From an uncultured Isosphaeraceae bacterium (GTDB taxonomy: Bacteria; Planctomycetota; Planctomycetia; Isosphaerales; Isosphaeraceae), in assembly GCA_945957605.1 (NCBI GenBank), contig CAMFLR010000007.1, forward strand, positions 310,001-374,000: a stretch of 64,000 nucleotides of DNA, written 5' to 3'. The translations under genes and the position numbers were made by a program. Positions 28,601 to 35,114 of this stretch are shown in pieces. The notes below the pieces were generated by a model that was not told the origin of the DNA, did not search any database, and saw only the letters and a program-made list of their open reading frames with translations. Every line of letters starts with the position of its first letter. Within the stretch, counting starts at the first letter, position 1.

Positions 28601-28953
28601 TTCCCATCGGGCGAGAATCTGACAACCATGCACTGTCCATTGCCGGCGTCGTCATCATAACCTCGTAGAGTTGCTCGAAGGTTCCCGGTCGCAACATCCC
28701 AGAGCCTCACCACCTTATCGCTGCCTGCGCCGGCGACGATGTCACCTGCTGGGCTGAAATCCACGCTATTAACGCGAGTCGTGAAACCTTGGGTATCGAT
28801 CACAAGGTTTGGCGCGGTGCCGGGTTTTTCATTCGCCAGCGATTGACCGCGCGAGAGTTGAGGAAACATAAGGTTTACTAGCAAAACCAGACTCAGGACG
28901 ATCGCGGGATTCAAACGTTGCGATCGCCTAAAGAACGGGGCAATAAATCGCAT
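25654..28953 (-). CDS. Exported WD40-PDZ-caspase (peptidase C14) protein
   Basis: This 1099-residue protein has a signal peptide or anchor at residues 15-36 (VLSLVLLVNLMF), so it should face the periplasm or outside. WD40 repeats occupy about 45-560, with clear units such as VNSVDFSPAGD...VVRLWD, LAFSPDGRFLVTQGVDGTLIFW and VSGSSDRTLKLWNL. A PDZ-like segment follows (GNSERAGIRLGDIFVGLDGK, about 570-600). The C-terminal third is a caspase-like domain with His920 in VAAHGMG and Cys970 in FLDTCHAGG, the intact catalytic dyad of metacaspase/peptidase C14 proteins. WD40-caspase fusions are frequent in multicellular-like bacteria and planctomycetes; their substrates are unknown. It is followed by the repeat-protein gene. 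Confidence 0.92.
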   Translation of the reverse strand: MRFIAPFFRRSQRLNPAIVLSLVLLVNLMFPQLSRGQSLANEKPGTAPNLVIDTQGFTTRVNSVDFSPAGDIVAGAGSDKVVRLWDVATGNLRATLRGYDDDAGNGQCMVVRFSPDGKSLVVGVQDFTDAGAVRVYRTDDPSEVQMLLPGHGSGGVANLAFSPDGRFLVTQGVDGTLIFWNWPTGTKIGQLQWTPQFAYLGFPTAIPLFVIYDATGFHAFSAPHASELAFLNGEQRDRLAPAAELNTAYTAASGLGALLGRIEDQSPSGGRRIINRFVRSKDPTREDMAIFSSIGRVDGNSVYTVTLWTLSGRQLRAYHRHDDLPSAVALSPDASLVASADDLGNIDLWEAATGKRRIRLEGKGSPVFSAAFDTTGARIAYGTKPFGPDRWKFNEFGEPDTVFDLHKRTFSKTIPTLHATPSLHEQSRQVQITLNDDKAYTFVSNRDNQPEGSYALSPGVIPQRVGYLTGKGTGIQNLLMIGCNDNALFGLDPTDTLRGRRFVGHTGAIYAFGESPDGKTLVSGSSDRTLKLWNLNTVDDLGWPDFDSYGNGRINYLKPGGNSERAGIRLGDIFVGLDGKSIGSIYDGLLAGKRDFRPGQRAKVNLTREGMPFDVTLELSRGGDFVIPMLNLFVAGDEWVLWTPSGYYDASPGGDRLIGWHVNRGRAKSALFYSAHQFRKQFFRPDVIDKIIEMGDAKKAVISANHDRPDAPPPLDLRNPDDFKKIEPPRVVITQPLGQIRTDNETVKIIADVTSMNGFPIGDIKVLVNGRSVTGKTVNPRQGDTDLQRHIEIDVPLNARRNAISIVANDLASKSSSEPRQVIVIREDADADLDDKPKVYVLAVGISKYQNAKFNLDFAHLDAASFAVAWTTQSGKLYSDVKTKVIVNEEASLAGIRSGFDWLGANVSPQDVAVLFVAAHGMGEPSKGYFIASHELDADRLSNTAISDRELISLAENLKSRHTLVFLDTCHAGGIEGGKKHSAESLRELVSDEVGAIMFGACKPRESSIEDPQLRHGIFTEAILEIFADPSKDLPPADGLLSIDELVFPLGRRVADLTHNQQHTVVGRPSTIENFDFFSFTKPPAAPAPATRGTENPNR

Positions 28954-29466
28954 ATTTCGTACTCTTGTTAAGAATCTCAGACAAGGCGTTTGGACAAACC
29001 AGGCAGGCCGAACCTAACGAGCGCTTTGATTTGCGCCGCTGTCGTTCCAAGACGAATATGCGATCTGCCGTAAAACTCGCGAGATCGGCTTTCTCCGGAC
29101 AACAAGCGTGCGCCTGAGGCAGCGCGATCAATCGAAAGTCTGTGCGTTTTGCCAAGGTTGACGAAAGCCTAATACTAACACAACATCGACGCCAACAATC
29201 CAAACTCGGCCAGATTTCTCTCAATTACTCAGTTGCTTCACAGAGGTTGCACCCGTGTCTTCGTCTTCAAGGAATGATCTCATTCACACCCTCAATCTCT
29301 GACGAATCCTATGGCGCATGCGGTCAGTTTTAAAATGGTTGATATAATGTATAGATAATAACACATGAAATCGTGCGTGCAAACAAAACAGCGTGCCAGT
29401 AGGGCACGCTGGTGGGCTTTTTCGATCCGTAAGCAATAGGACCGACCTGATCAGACTTCAATATGC
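28954..29466. other. Intergenic region between the caspase gene and the ketosynthase gene
   Basis: These 513 bases contain the promoter side of the WD40-caspase gene and, at the right end, the hairpin listed separately. The stretch 29330-29390 is AT-rich and contains TATAAT at 29343-29348 on the + strand. No open frame in the region looks like a real protein. Confidence 0.4.
29390..29422. terminator. Probable intrinsic terminator, usable in both directions
   Basis: The stem AGCGTGCC (29390-29397) pairs with GGCACGCT (29403-29410) around a five-base loop. On the minus strand it is followed by TGTTTTGTTTG and lies 57 bases beyond the ketosynthase stop, so it can end that operon. On the + strand the stem is followed by GGTGGGCTTTTTC, so it could also stop transcription from the left. 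Confidence 0.6.
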
Positions 29467-30765
29467 TTACCCAGGAAAGCGTCGCATAACGAGCGTCGTG
29501 TTTTGACCACCGAAGCCAAAGCTGTTCGACATCGCGACATCAATGGTGCGGCTTCTTGCCGTGTGTGGCACATAGTCGAGATCGCAGTCGTCGTCTGGAT
29601 GGTCGAGATTGACCGTAGGCGGCACAACGCCGTCGCGCATTGCGAGAAGGCAGGCGATCGTCTCCACTACACCTCCGGCGGCAATCAGATGCCCCGTCAT
29701 GCTTTTTGTGCTCGAGATCGGTATGCCAAACGCTCGGTCGCCGAGCGCTCGTTTGATCGCCAGCGTCTCGACCGAATCGTTAACCTTGGTGCTCGTGCCA
29801 TGAGCATTCACATAGTCGACGTCTTCGGCGTTAATGCCGGCGTCCGCGAGTGCTAGTCGCATCGACGAAATCGCGCCCCGGCCTTCGTCGTGACAGTCGG
29901 TGAGACGAAATGCGTCAGCCGTTGAAGCCTGGCCAGCGATCTCGCCGTAAATGTTTGCCTTTCGCTTTCGCGCGTGTTCGTACGACTCGAGGACAATCAT
30001 GCCGCCACCTTCGCCGATGACGAATCCGTCGCGGTCGCGGTCGAATGGCCGGCTGGCTCGATGCGGCTCGTCGTTCCGTGTTGACATCGCCGTGAGGAGG
30101 ATAAAACCCGTGAGACCGAGCGGATGAATCATGCTGTGCACACCTCCGGCAAGTATCACGTCGGCGTCTCCGTTGCGAATCAACTCTGTGGCCTCGCCGA
30201 TTGCCTGGGCGCTGGCTGAACAGGCCGTTTGACATGAGAGATTCGGCCCCTTGGCGCCGAAGGCAGTGGCGACGTGCGCGGATGGGGTTCCGGGTTCTTG
30301 CTCGGATTCAACGAGCGGATCGAGCAGGGCGGTCCCCAATTCCGTGAACCTTTGAGTTGCGACCTTGGTTCCGTCCCACGAGCGGTGAACGAGGTGGGCA
30401 AACCGATGGAAATCGGTCTGCCCTTCGCCTGCTCCCAGGTAGACTCCGAATCTGTTCCGATCGATCTCGCCGTCTTCAAATAGCCCAGAATCTTTGATTG
30501 CCTGGGCTGCTACGGCGAGTGCGATCTTCGTGTTTCGGCCATGATTTTCCCAGCGAGCGGCGTCTTTGCCGAGATGATCCCAGAGGTTGAACCCCTTCAA
30601 CTCCGCGGCAATTCGCGTCGCGAACGATCTCGCGTCAAACAGTGTGACCGGGCCGACACCGACCCGTCCTTCGCGAAGCGACTCCCAGGTCGACTCGACA
30701 TCGAGTCCCACCGGCGTTGCGACACCCATGCCCGTAACAACCACTCGCCTATCATTTGATCGCAT
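29467..30765 (-). CDS. FabF-like beta-ketoacyl synthase (KAS II family)
   Basis: This 432-residue stand-alone ketosynthase has the condensing triad: Cys182 in QTACSASAQAIG, His in NAHGTSTKVND, and His in STKSMTGHLIAAGG. The opening RRVVVTGMGVATPVG and closing SNSFGFGGQNTTLVM are standard for FabF. A ribosome site GGGAGAAG precedes the ATG. It is the last gene of a minus-strand unit with a MarR regulator and a QueG-like/SCP2 protein, 77 bases after the latter. No acyl carrier protein or reductase accompanies it, so it may be a dedicated enzyme of a small lipid pathway rather than the housekeeping FabF. Confidence 0.92.
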   Translation of the reverse strand: MRSNDRRVVVTGMGVATPVGLDVESTWESLREGRVGVGPVTLFDARSFATRIAAELKGFNLWDHLGKDAARWENHGRNTKIALAVAAQAIKDSGLFEDGEIDRNRFGVYLGAGEGQTDFHRFAHLVHRSWDGTKVATQRFTELGTALLDPLVESEQEPGTPSAHVATAFGAKGPNLSCQTACSASAQAIGEATELIRNGDADVILAGGVHSMIHPLGLTGFILLTAMSTRNDEPHRASRPFDRDRDGFVIGEGGGMIVLESYEHARKRKANIYGEIAGQASTADAFRLTDCHDEGRGAISSMRLALADAGINAEDVDYVNAHGTSTKVNDSVETLAIKRALGDRAFGIPISSTKSMTGHLIAAGGVVETIACLLAMRDGVVPPTVNLDHPDDDCDLDYVPHTARSRTIDVAMSNSFGFGGQNTTLVMRRFPG

Positions 30766-30842
30766 ATAACTTCTCCCAACTGGAATGGTGTCGTTCTTGT
30801 CCGAGCAACACCTGGAGCAAAAAGCGTCGAGCTAAGTGCGGC

Positions 30843-32174
30843 TCAGCTCGGAAAGCATTTGCCGAATGCGATGAGCAACCGAGGCGATCCCTTGAGCCGG
30901 ATCTTTCTGCGGATCAACGCCCAGATGAGATTGCGTTCCTTCGCCAGAAAACCGAGCCACGTCTGGCTATCGGCAACGATCTGCAGATTCGCAGTGTCGA
31001 CATGCCCTGGTTCGACTCGGATAGTTTTGTCCCGGATGATGACGGTTGCCTCGGTGGTTTCCTCTCCGGTGAATGCGAAGTGATATGTTGCTTCGATTCC
31101 TTCGGAAGCATGCCGCTGAAAGGCGTGGGGCAGGGCACCCAGAAAAGTGTGGACCGACCTGAGCCGTCGACCCCCACCAATGCGCCTGACTCTTTTGTGA
31201 GGGAATCGCTTTCCGACATACAACTCGGCGTCAGAGCCCGGGATCACGTAAATTGGCTCGACTTTTTCTTGCAACGGGTTCACAACCTCGTTGAGAAAAC
31301 CCTTTCGGTCGGCCAGGAAAGGGCCTATGACGTCGTCGCCCGCAGGGCAGGCCGCCATGCAGTAAGCTGCCTTGTAATTCGCCTCGAAGCTGAGGCTTTG
31401 CCACATCGAGACGGTTTCCGCATCGTCGACACGACTACGGTAGTCTCGTGCGTTCTTGCTATCGGCGACCTGTTCCACCCAGTCGGTGAATCCGCCCATG
31501 AATTCACGGTAGTTGTGAGTGAGGCAGGCGGTGAAATCGAAATGGCCATCGAGCGCGATGGCTCCTACGGGACACGCCGCCACGCAGAGCTTGCATTCCA
31601 GGCACGGATTGAAGTCGATCGGTCGCGATTGATCGCTGATCTCGGCGTCGATCAGGATCGTTGCCAGAAGGATGAAGTTGCCGAACTTGGGATGAATAAC
31701 ATTGCGATGGATACCGATCTGTCCCAGGCCGGCCGCGACGGCGATGGGCTTGTGCGACACAACCCAGATCTTGCCCGGGAAACGGTCAACCTCCATGGGA
31801 AAGCCCATCGAAGGATTGACCGCGCGCATTCCTTCAGCCTCTAGCACCGAGACGATCTTGCTTGCGACCTCGTTGGTATGGTCGCCGGCGTGGTGGAATT
31901 CCAGGTTGGCAACAGATCGCGCTGGGCTGCGAATCGGCTCGCGATTCATCCGGCAAACGATGCTGATCAGACTCTTGGTCCAGGGATAGAGCCCAATTAT
32001 TTCGGCTCGTTGATCGTCGACCTCATGCCGGTCGATCGCGACGAAGCCAACGTCATCCGCCCCTGCGTCCAAGCAGATTTGTCGTAAACGTTCGACGTCG
32101 ATTTCCTGCGGGCGTAGGTGAGATCCAGTCTTCCGGAAACGGATCACGCTGGGATGGTCATCGAGCTTGGTCAT
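30843..32174 (-). CDS. QueG-like 4Fe-4S protein fused to an SCP2 sterol-carrier domain
   Basis: This 443-residue protein resembles epoxyqueuosine reductase and reductive dehalogenases in its ferredoxin part: CLECKLCVAACPVG (Cys191, 194, 197, 201) and a second cluster around YCMAACPAGDD (Cys272, Cys276). The upstream part has KPIAVAAGLGQIGIHRNVIHP, as in QueG-type proteins. Residues about 340-443 form an SCP2-like lipid-binding domain (TVIIRDKTIRVEPG, followed by a hydrophobic helix and a final KLKIKG-like RKIRLKGSP). ATG 32174 is chosen because AAAGGAG lies upstream; the open frame continues further, through the palindrome, without coding character. The fusion suggests redox chemistry on a hydrophobic substrate. 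It is unlikely to be the queuosine enzyme itself. Confidence 0.88.
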   Translation of the reverse strand: MTKLDDHPSVIRFRKTGSHLRPQEIDVERLRQICLDAGADDVGFVAIDRHEVDDQRAEIIGLYPWTKSLISIVCRMNREPIRSPARSVANLEFHHAGDHTNEVASKIVSVLEAEGMRAVNPSMGFPMEVDRFPGKIWVVSHKPIAVAAGLGQIGIHRNVIHPKFGNFILLATILIDAEISDQSRPIDFNPCLECKLCVAACPVGAIALDGHFDFTACLTHNYREFMGGFTDWVEQVADSKNARDYRSRVDDAETVSMWQSLSFEANYKAAYCMAACPAGDDVIGPFLADRKGFLNEVVNPLQEKVEPIYVIPGSDAELYVGKRFPHKRVRRIGGGRRLRSVHTFLGALPHAFQRHASEGIEATYHFAFTGEETTEATVIIRDKTIRVEPGHVDTANLQIVADSQTWLGFLAKERNLIWALIRRKIRLKGSPRLLIAFGKCFPS

Positions 32175-32256
32175 CGTCTTGTCTTCTCCTTTCCTGGCAC
32201 TGTCGAGGTTCGTGAGCGAGGTTAACGCGTCACTTCGATCCAAGGTTCCAACGAGG

Positions 32257-32316
32257 GCGGCTTTTCTTAGGGCCAATTCGTTGTATATACAACGAATTGG
32301 CCCTAAGAAAAGCCGC
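32257..32316. repeat. 60-bp perfect palindrome with a MarR-type operator at its centre
   Basis: The 30 bases 32257-32286 are the exact reverse complement of 32287-32316, with no loop. The centre reads CGTTGTATATACAACG and matches the sequence in the marR promoter at 32799-32812 at 13 of 14 positions. The palindrome ends directly at the marR stop codon and lies between marR and the QueG-like gene. It can act as an operator for the downstream genes. As RNA, the same sequence would form a 30-bp hairpin with only a minimal loop. Confidence 0.9.
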
Positions 32317-32778
32317 TCAAGATCCAGCGGCGTCTTCCTTCCAGAGCCGATCTGCAACCTGTCCAAGCGCGGCAATCGCCTCGGTTCCTAACATCGCCTC
32401 GACTCGCCCCTGGGCGTGCCGCCAGGCGGGGACAACGGCTTCCAGAAGGGCCTGTCCTTCAGCAGAGATCCGCAACGGTCGGGCTCGCTTGTCGCTTGAT
32501 TCATCAACTTCTAGCCAGCCGTTTCGCCTCATCAACTCGACGTCCCGGCTCAAGGTTGACTTGTCCATCCTGAGAAAGCGGCAGAGATCTCCTGGCCTGG
32601 CCGGCCCCATTCGAGACACGCCAACGAGGATGTTGAGTTGGCCAACCCTCAGCCCGTGAGGCCGTAGAGCCTCATCGTAGACCGCTGTGATGGCCCGGTT
32701 GAGTATCCGCATCCGTACTCCCAGGCACTCACGCGCGATCATTTCCGCGGCCGACGTGTTGTCCTTCTTTCTCGCCAT
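32317..32778 (-). CDS. MarR-family transcriptional regulator
   Basis: This 153-residue protein has the winged-helix fold of MarR. The recognition-helix region is PGDLCRFLRMDKSTLSRDVELMRRNGWL (about residues 62-89), followed by the wing EVDESSDKRARPLRISAEG. Flanking N- and C-terminal helices supply dimerisation. It is the first gene of the unit with the QueG-like and ketosynthase genes. A GTTGTATATGCAAC site overlaps its own promoter and a near-identical site sits in the palindrome at its 3' end, so repression of itself and of the downstream genes, released by a small ligand, is likely. Confidence 0.92.
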   Translation of the reverse strand: MARKKDNTSAAEMIARECLGVRMRILNRAITAVYDEALRPHGLRVGQLNILVGVSRMGPARPGDLCRFLRMDKSTLSRDVELMRRNGWLEVDESSDKRARPLRISAEGQALLEAVVPAWRHAQGRVEAMLGTEAIAALGQVADRLWKEDAAGS

Positions 32779-32798
32779 CGCCTTGTACCCTCACTGTA

Positions 32799-32827
32799 GT
32801 TGTATATGCAACAACGAAGAAAGTCAA
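32799..32827 (-). promoter_or_regulatory. marR promoter with overlapping MarR operator
   Basis: On the minus strand, TTGACT (32827-32822) is a good -35 box. About 16-17 bases later comes ATACAA, a weak -10 lying inside the inverted repeat GTTGCATATACAAC (32812-32799). The start codon follows at 32778. The same 14-base core recurs at the centre of the 60-bp palindrome with one change. Overlap of operator and -10 is what an autorepressor would need. Confidence 0.65.
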
Positions 32828-32907
32828 TCGAGCTGTCGAGGTTGGGGTGGAAAAAGTGATGAGAGCAATTTGGAACGACTGGACTGATTGAACACCCAAT
32901 TCGCTGC

Positions 32908-34164
32908 CTACGAGTCAACAAATCCCAATCCATGCGATTGAGGCAATCGTCGACGATTCCACGCGAGCGCGAAAACGGCAAGTGCCACTATTGGACACAG
33001 GCCGGTGAAGATTAATGCGTTGCGATACGAGCCAGTTTGATCGACCCAGCGGCCGATTTGCCGTTGCATCGGAGCCACCGTGATCCAGGCGATGAATGCC
33101 AGCGCACCGATCACTTTACCCTGGTGTCTTGTCGAGAGTTCTTGCGAGAGCGAGTAATAAATCGGAAACAGGCCAAGCACGCCCGCGCCGAGCAATAGTA
33201 AAACGGTAGGCAAAACGGCAGGTACGGGAAGGAATGGAATCAGGGCACCGAGAGCGGTCAGCAAGCTGCAGCCGAGGAATGTCAGGACGCGTGCCTGATG
33301 CAACGAGTTTCCGGACTTCACGAGGCGTCTAATCGCCCAGCCCGCACCAAGACACCCGATATCGGTGGCAACGTAATAAGCTGATGTGAAGTAATTGACA
33401 AACGCGGCTGAGTAGCCGTATCGCTCCCTGAGCATTTTGGGCATCCACGCGCGGTAGAAGTGCCAGCAGAGGTTGATCGCGACGACCATGACCACCAGAA
33501 CGACAAAACGCCGGAAGAATTGAGACGAATCAGCAGTTGTTTCGGCACGATTTTGCTTGTCTGTTTCCGCCGGCTGATTCGCAAGATCATTGGGCCGAAC
33601 CATGATGAACCAGGCAGCAATCCAAACGAGCCCAAGCGCACCGATCGCCTGAAATGGACCTCGCCATGCGCCCGTGGCGCTGGAATTCATGAGTTGTACA
33701 ATCAACGGCGTGATGATCGCGCCTAACGATGCGCCGCTCTGGATCAGGCTATTGCCCAGTGTGCGATCGTCGCGAGTTAGGAGTCGGCGCGAGGCGTCCA
33801 GCGCGCACGGCCACTGACCTGCCTCGAAGAATCCAAGCAGTGTGCGACAGACAAGCAACTCGTTATATCCGCGCGCAAATCCCGTGGCGAAGCCGGCGAC
33901 CGACCAACCGAATAGAACGGAAGGATAGAGCCAGCGCAGGCTGACGCGGTCGGCAATCGCACCAATCACGAGGCCACCAACCGCAAACGCGATCCCAAAC
34001 GATTCTTCGAGCCGGCCGTAATCTTCATTCGACAGCGTGAACTCGTTGCAAACCGCCGTCGCCGACTGCGAAAGAGTCTGGCGATCCATGTAGTTGAGCG
34101 TGGTCGCCAGAAGCAGCAGTCCGCAAATCGTCCAGCGCCAGGAGGATTCGCTCGGGCGGATCAT
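32908..34164 (-). CDS. MFS transporter, anion:cation symporter-like
   Basis: This 418-residue integral membrane protein has the MFS layout of about twelve helices. The first helix with NYMDRQTLSQS and the loop GAIADRVSLRWLYP resemble the ACS (hexuronate/phthalate-type) branch, which moves organic anions. The internal loop (about residues 185-210, ETDKQNRAETTADSSQ) separates the two halves. ATG 34164 gives a four-base ATGA overlap with the creatininase gene; a TTG nine bases upstream is a less likely start. Coupling to an amidohydrolase suggests import of its substrate. I cannot name the substrate. Confidence 0.88.
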   Translation of the reverse strand: MIRPSESSWRWTICGLLLLATTLNYMDRQTLSQSATAVCNEFTLSNEDYGRLEESFGIAFAVGGLVIGAIADRVSLRWLYPSVLFGWSVAGFATGFARGYNELLVCRTLLGFFEAGQWPCALDASRRLLTRDDRTLGNSLIQSGASLGAIITPLIVQLMNSSATGAWRGPFQAIGALGLVWIAAWFIMVRPNDLANQPAETDKQNRAETTADSSQFFRRFVVLVVMVVAINLCWHFYRAWMPKMLRERYGYSAAFVNYFTSAYYVATDIGCLGAGWAIRRLVKSGNSLHQARVLTFLGCSLLTALGALIPFLPVPAVLPTVLLLLGAGVLGLFPIYYSLSQELSTRHQGKVIGALAFIAWITVAPMQRQIGRWVDQTGSYRNALIFTGLCPIVALAVFALAWNRRRLPQSHGLGFVDS

Positions 34165-34919
34165 CCGTCCCAACTCCGGCCGTCCCAGGCGATCATCCGA
34201 TCGAGCAAGGCTGACACATCGTCGCTAAACAATTTAAAAATCAATTCGCCCTTCTCGGCAGTTGCGAGCTGAGGGTTGCCGATGTGTCCGGGTTCGCTGC
34301 GATCCTTGGTGATCCAGCCTCGATTCGCCGGTTCGAATCCCTTGCCGAATGGAACTTCAGCGACCTGTCTGTGGTTGTGCACGAGACGCGGGTCGAGGCG
34401 AAGAATCATCGACGTTTCCCACTCGCACGCGTGGCCCATCTCGGTCTGCGAGAGGTCTGTATTCTTTTCATTTGGCTTGCTGCCGAGTGTCCAGTATGTT
34501 GCGCCAAGCAGGAGCAAATCGTTCCGCGTCCGGTGACGCTGGCGAGTTTCGAACACGACCTGGTTAATCGGCACTATGTTGCCGCCGTGGCCGTTGAGCA
34601 GGAGTAACCGCTTGAATCCGTGAGCGATGAAGTTTTCCAGAAACCCGGCGAGCATGTCGAGGTAGACGCGTGGGGGCGCGGAAAGGGTTCCTGGGAAGTC
34701 GAGATGATGGTCGGAGTTGCCGAGCCATTGCAGCGGGGCGAAGAGCGCAGTGTCGGTATATCGCGCGGAAACTCTGCGAACGACCTCGCCGAGGAGCAGG
34801 CTGTCGGTAAAGAGCGGCATGTGCTTACCGTGCTGCTCGAGCGCGGCGACGGGGAAGACGACCGGCGTGTCGGGCGACAGGCGGCTCACGGCTTCCCAGG
34901 TCATTTCATAAAGCAGCAT
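34161..34919 (-). CDS. Creatininase-family amidohydrolase
   Basis: This 252-residue metal-dependent amidohydrolase belongs to the creatininase/MftE/ArfB group. Motifs include ALEQHGKHMPLFTDS (metal ligands Glu28, His30 and Asp39), NSDHHLDFPGTLS, LNGHGGNIVPIN (about residues 109-120) and EMGHACEWETS, where Glu supplies a further ligand. The start is ATG 34919. The open frame continues upstream, but that part lies opposite the sigma-factor gene and has no family resemblance. It is coupled by ATGA to the MFS gene. Members open cyclic amides such as creatinine or act on formamides and peptides; the exact substrate is unknown. Confidence 0.9.
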   Translation of the reverse strand: MLLYEMTWEAVSRLSPDTPVVFPVAALEQHGKHMPLFTDSLLLGEVVRRVSARYTDTALFAPLQWLGNSDHHLDFPGTLSAPPRVYLDMLAGFLENFIAHGFKRLLLLNGHGGNIVPINQVVFETRQRHRTRNDLLLLGATYWTLGSKPNEKNTDLSQTEMGHACEWETSMILRLDPRLVHNHRQVAEVPFGKGFEPANRGWITKDRSEPGHIGNPQLATAEKGELIFKLFSDDVSALLDRMIAWDGRSWDG

Positions 34920-35114
34920 CGCGGCGGGGCTCCTGACGAGAGAACGAGGGTGGTACGCCAGAATAGCTTGCTTCGTGGCTCGGTGCCAGTCTCGGTGTGG
35001 GTCGGCTTTTTGTGCGACGGGGAAAGTTTTCAGGATTTGGAAGAAAAGTGTATGAGACGATATTTGAGCGGGTAATAAAGATGTAGACGCAACGAGTTCG
35101 AGTGCAGGTGCGGC

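Noticed and set aside
30756-31844. Long open frame on the + strand (362 codons)
   Set aside because: It lies antisense to the QueG-like gene, which has intact iron-sulfur and SCP2 motifs. The + strand reading has no family resemblance and is a shadow of high-GC coding on the other strand.
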